DNA from: Bacillota bacterium
GTDB taxonomy: Bacteria; Bacillota; Sulfobacillia; Symbiobacteriales; Symbiobacteriaceae
Reading direction: 5' to 3'
Length of the DNA stretch: 6,040 nucleotides
NCBI GenBank assembly: GCA_028287415.1
Contig: JAQBPS010000371.1
Span: forward strand, 1-6,040
The stretch's first letter is position 1. Every line of letters starts with the position of its first letter. Positions 5,643 through 6,040 of this stretch are shown piece after piece. A program made the position numbers and the translations under genes. The notes under the pieces were generated by a model. It ran no database searches. It had not been told where the DNA came from and saw only the letters and a list, made by a program, of their open reading frames with translations.

Positions 5643-6040
5643 GTGCCGGTCCTGAGCATTCACCTGCGGCCAGACCAGGAGCAGGTCGCCGCTTACCGGA
5701 AGGGCTACATGGCGGTCCCCGCCGTGCCCGGGGCCGGCAAGACCACCGTGCTGGCCTACCTGGCTGCCGACCTGATCGCGGGCGGCATGCATGATCCCGG
5801 CCGCATATTGATTGTGACCTACACCAACTCCGCTGTCGGCAACTTCCGGAGTCGCATTGGCGACTTTCTGGACCAGCGGGGCTATCCCCGCAGCCAGGGC
5901 TATGAGGTCCGTACGATCCACTCCCTGGCCTCGCATATTGTCCGGGAGCGGCCCGACGCCATTGGCTGGTCCGATAACTTCCGTGTTGCCGATGAACTGC
6001 AGGTTACGAGCATTCTCGAAACCCTGACGCGGCGCTGGAT
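5643..6040 (+). CDS. UvrD/Rep/AddA-like superfamily 1 DNA helicase (partial, C-terminus beyond right edge)
   Basis: The 132 visible residues are the N-terminal part of domain 1A of an ATP-dependent 3'-5' DNA helicase of the UvrD/PcrA/AddA group. The Q motif LRPDQEQVAAY is at 8-18, with the adenine-contacting glutamine at 12. Walker A VPGAGKTT is at 28-35. Motif Ia ILIVTYTNSAVGNFRSRI is at 55-72, matching the TFTNKAA-type segment of UvrD. Motif Ib VRTIHSLASHIV is at 89-100. All four look fully functional, unlike in the preceding gene. The wording AVPAVPGAGKTT, followed by a TNSAVGNF motif, resembles the UvrD-like proteins I recall from cyanobacteria rather than classical PcrA. An in-frame stop at 5598-5600 limits the N-terminus. 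GTG at 5643 is the first usable start, but its ribosome site is poor; CTG at 5652 is an alternative. It lies 97 bases after the degenerate helicase gene on the same strand and probably works with it in DNA end processing or repair. Confidence 0.85.
   Translation, partial: MPVLSIHLRPDQEQVAAYRKGYMAVPAVPGAGKTTVLAYLAADLIAGGMHDPGRILIVTYTNSAVGNFRSRIGDFLDQRGYPRSQGYEVRTIHSLASHIVRERPDAIGWSDNFRVADELQVTSILETLTRRW

Noticed and set aside
5582..5794. A 70-codon plus-strand frame starting MRKHNITLPP, with an AGGAGGG upstream
   Set aside because: After the first 20 residues it is the out-of-frame reading of the helicase N-terminus and becomes Arg/Gly/Pro-rich. The AGGAGGG is 13 bases away, too far for a convincing start. 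A frameshift joining it to the helicase is possible but nothing requires it.
3539..6040. A known anti-phage system such as Gabija or Zorya
   Set aside because: Gabija pairs a UvrD-like helicase with an OLD-family nuclease, and Zorya has membrane motor proteins. Neither partner type is visible here, and a housekeeping recombination or repair role fits the pair better.

Overview
The window looks like chromosomal DNA from a GC-rich bacterium. It carries two divergent gene blocks separated by a 194-base intergenic region. Strong AGGAGG-type ribosome binding sites and a lipoprotein-type solute-binding protein would fit a high-GC Gram-positive such as a Symbiobacterium-like Firmicute. Chloroflexota, Deinococcota and similar lineages cannot be excluded, and the taxonomic guess is weak.

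Left block (1-3344, minus strand): the first three genes of an ABC importer of the peptide/nickel/opine (Dpp/Opp) family. In transcription order they are a lipoprotein substrate-binding protein (1776-3344), a DppB-type permease (835-1752) and a DppC-type permease (821 running off the left edge). Gaps are only 23 and 13 bases, and each gene has its own Shine-Dalgarno sequence, so this reads as one operon. The ATPase subunits (DppD/DppF type) would be expected just beyond the left edge. The substrate cannot be read from the sequence; short peptides are the default guess.

Right block (3539-6040, plus strand): two consecutive genes for UvrD/Rep-like superfamily 1 helicase proteins. The first (3539-5545, 668 residues) has a perfect Walker A and can be aligned along the SF1A helicase fold. 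Its motifs III, IV, V and VI are degenerate, so it looks like a helicase-fold protein that has lost motor activity, comparable in concept to AddB or RecC. The second (5643 onward, cut by the right edge) has intact Q motif, motif I, Ia and Ib and looks like the true motor. The order, degenerate partner then active helicase, resembles addB-addA. The first protein is much shorter than AddB and has no visible nuclease domain or Fe-S cysteine cluster. A two- or three-part DNA end-processing complex, possibly with a nuclease encoded further right, is the most interesting idea in the window.

The 97-base gap between the helicase genes holds two short inverted repeats and a 16-codon mini-ORF overlapping the upstream stop codon. 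No tRNA, rRNA, CRISPR, insertion sequence or clear intrinsic terminator was seen. The transporter and helicase blocks share only the intergenic region and need not be functionally linked.
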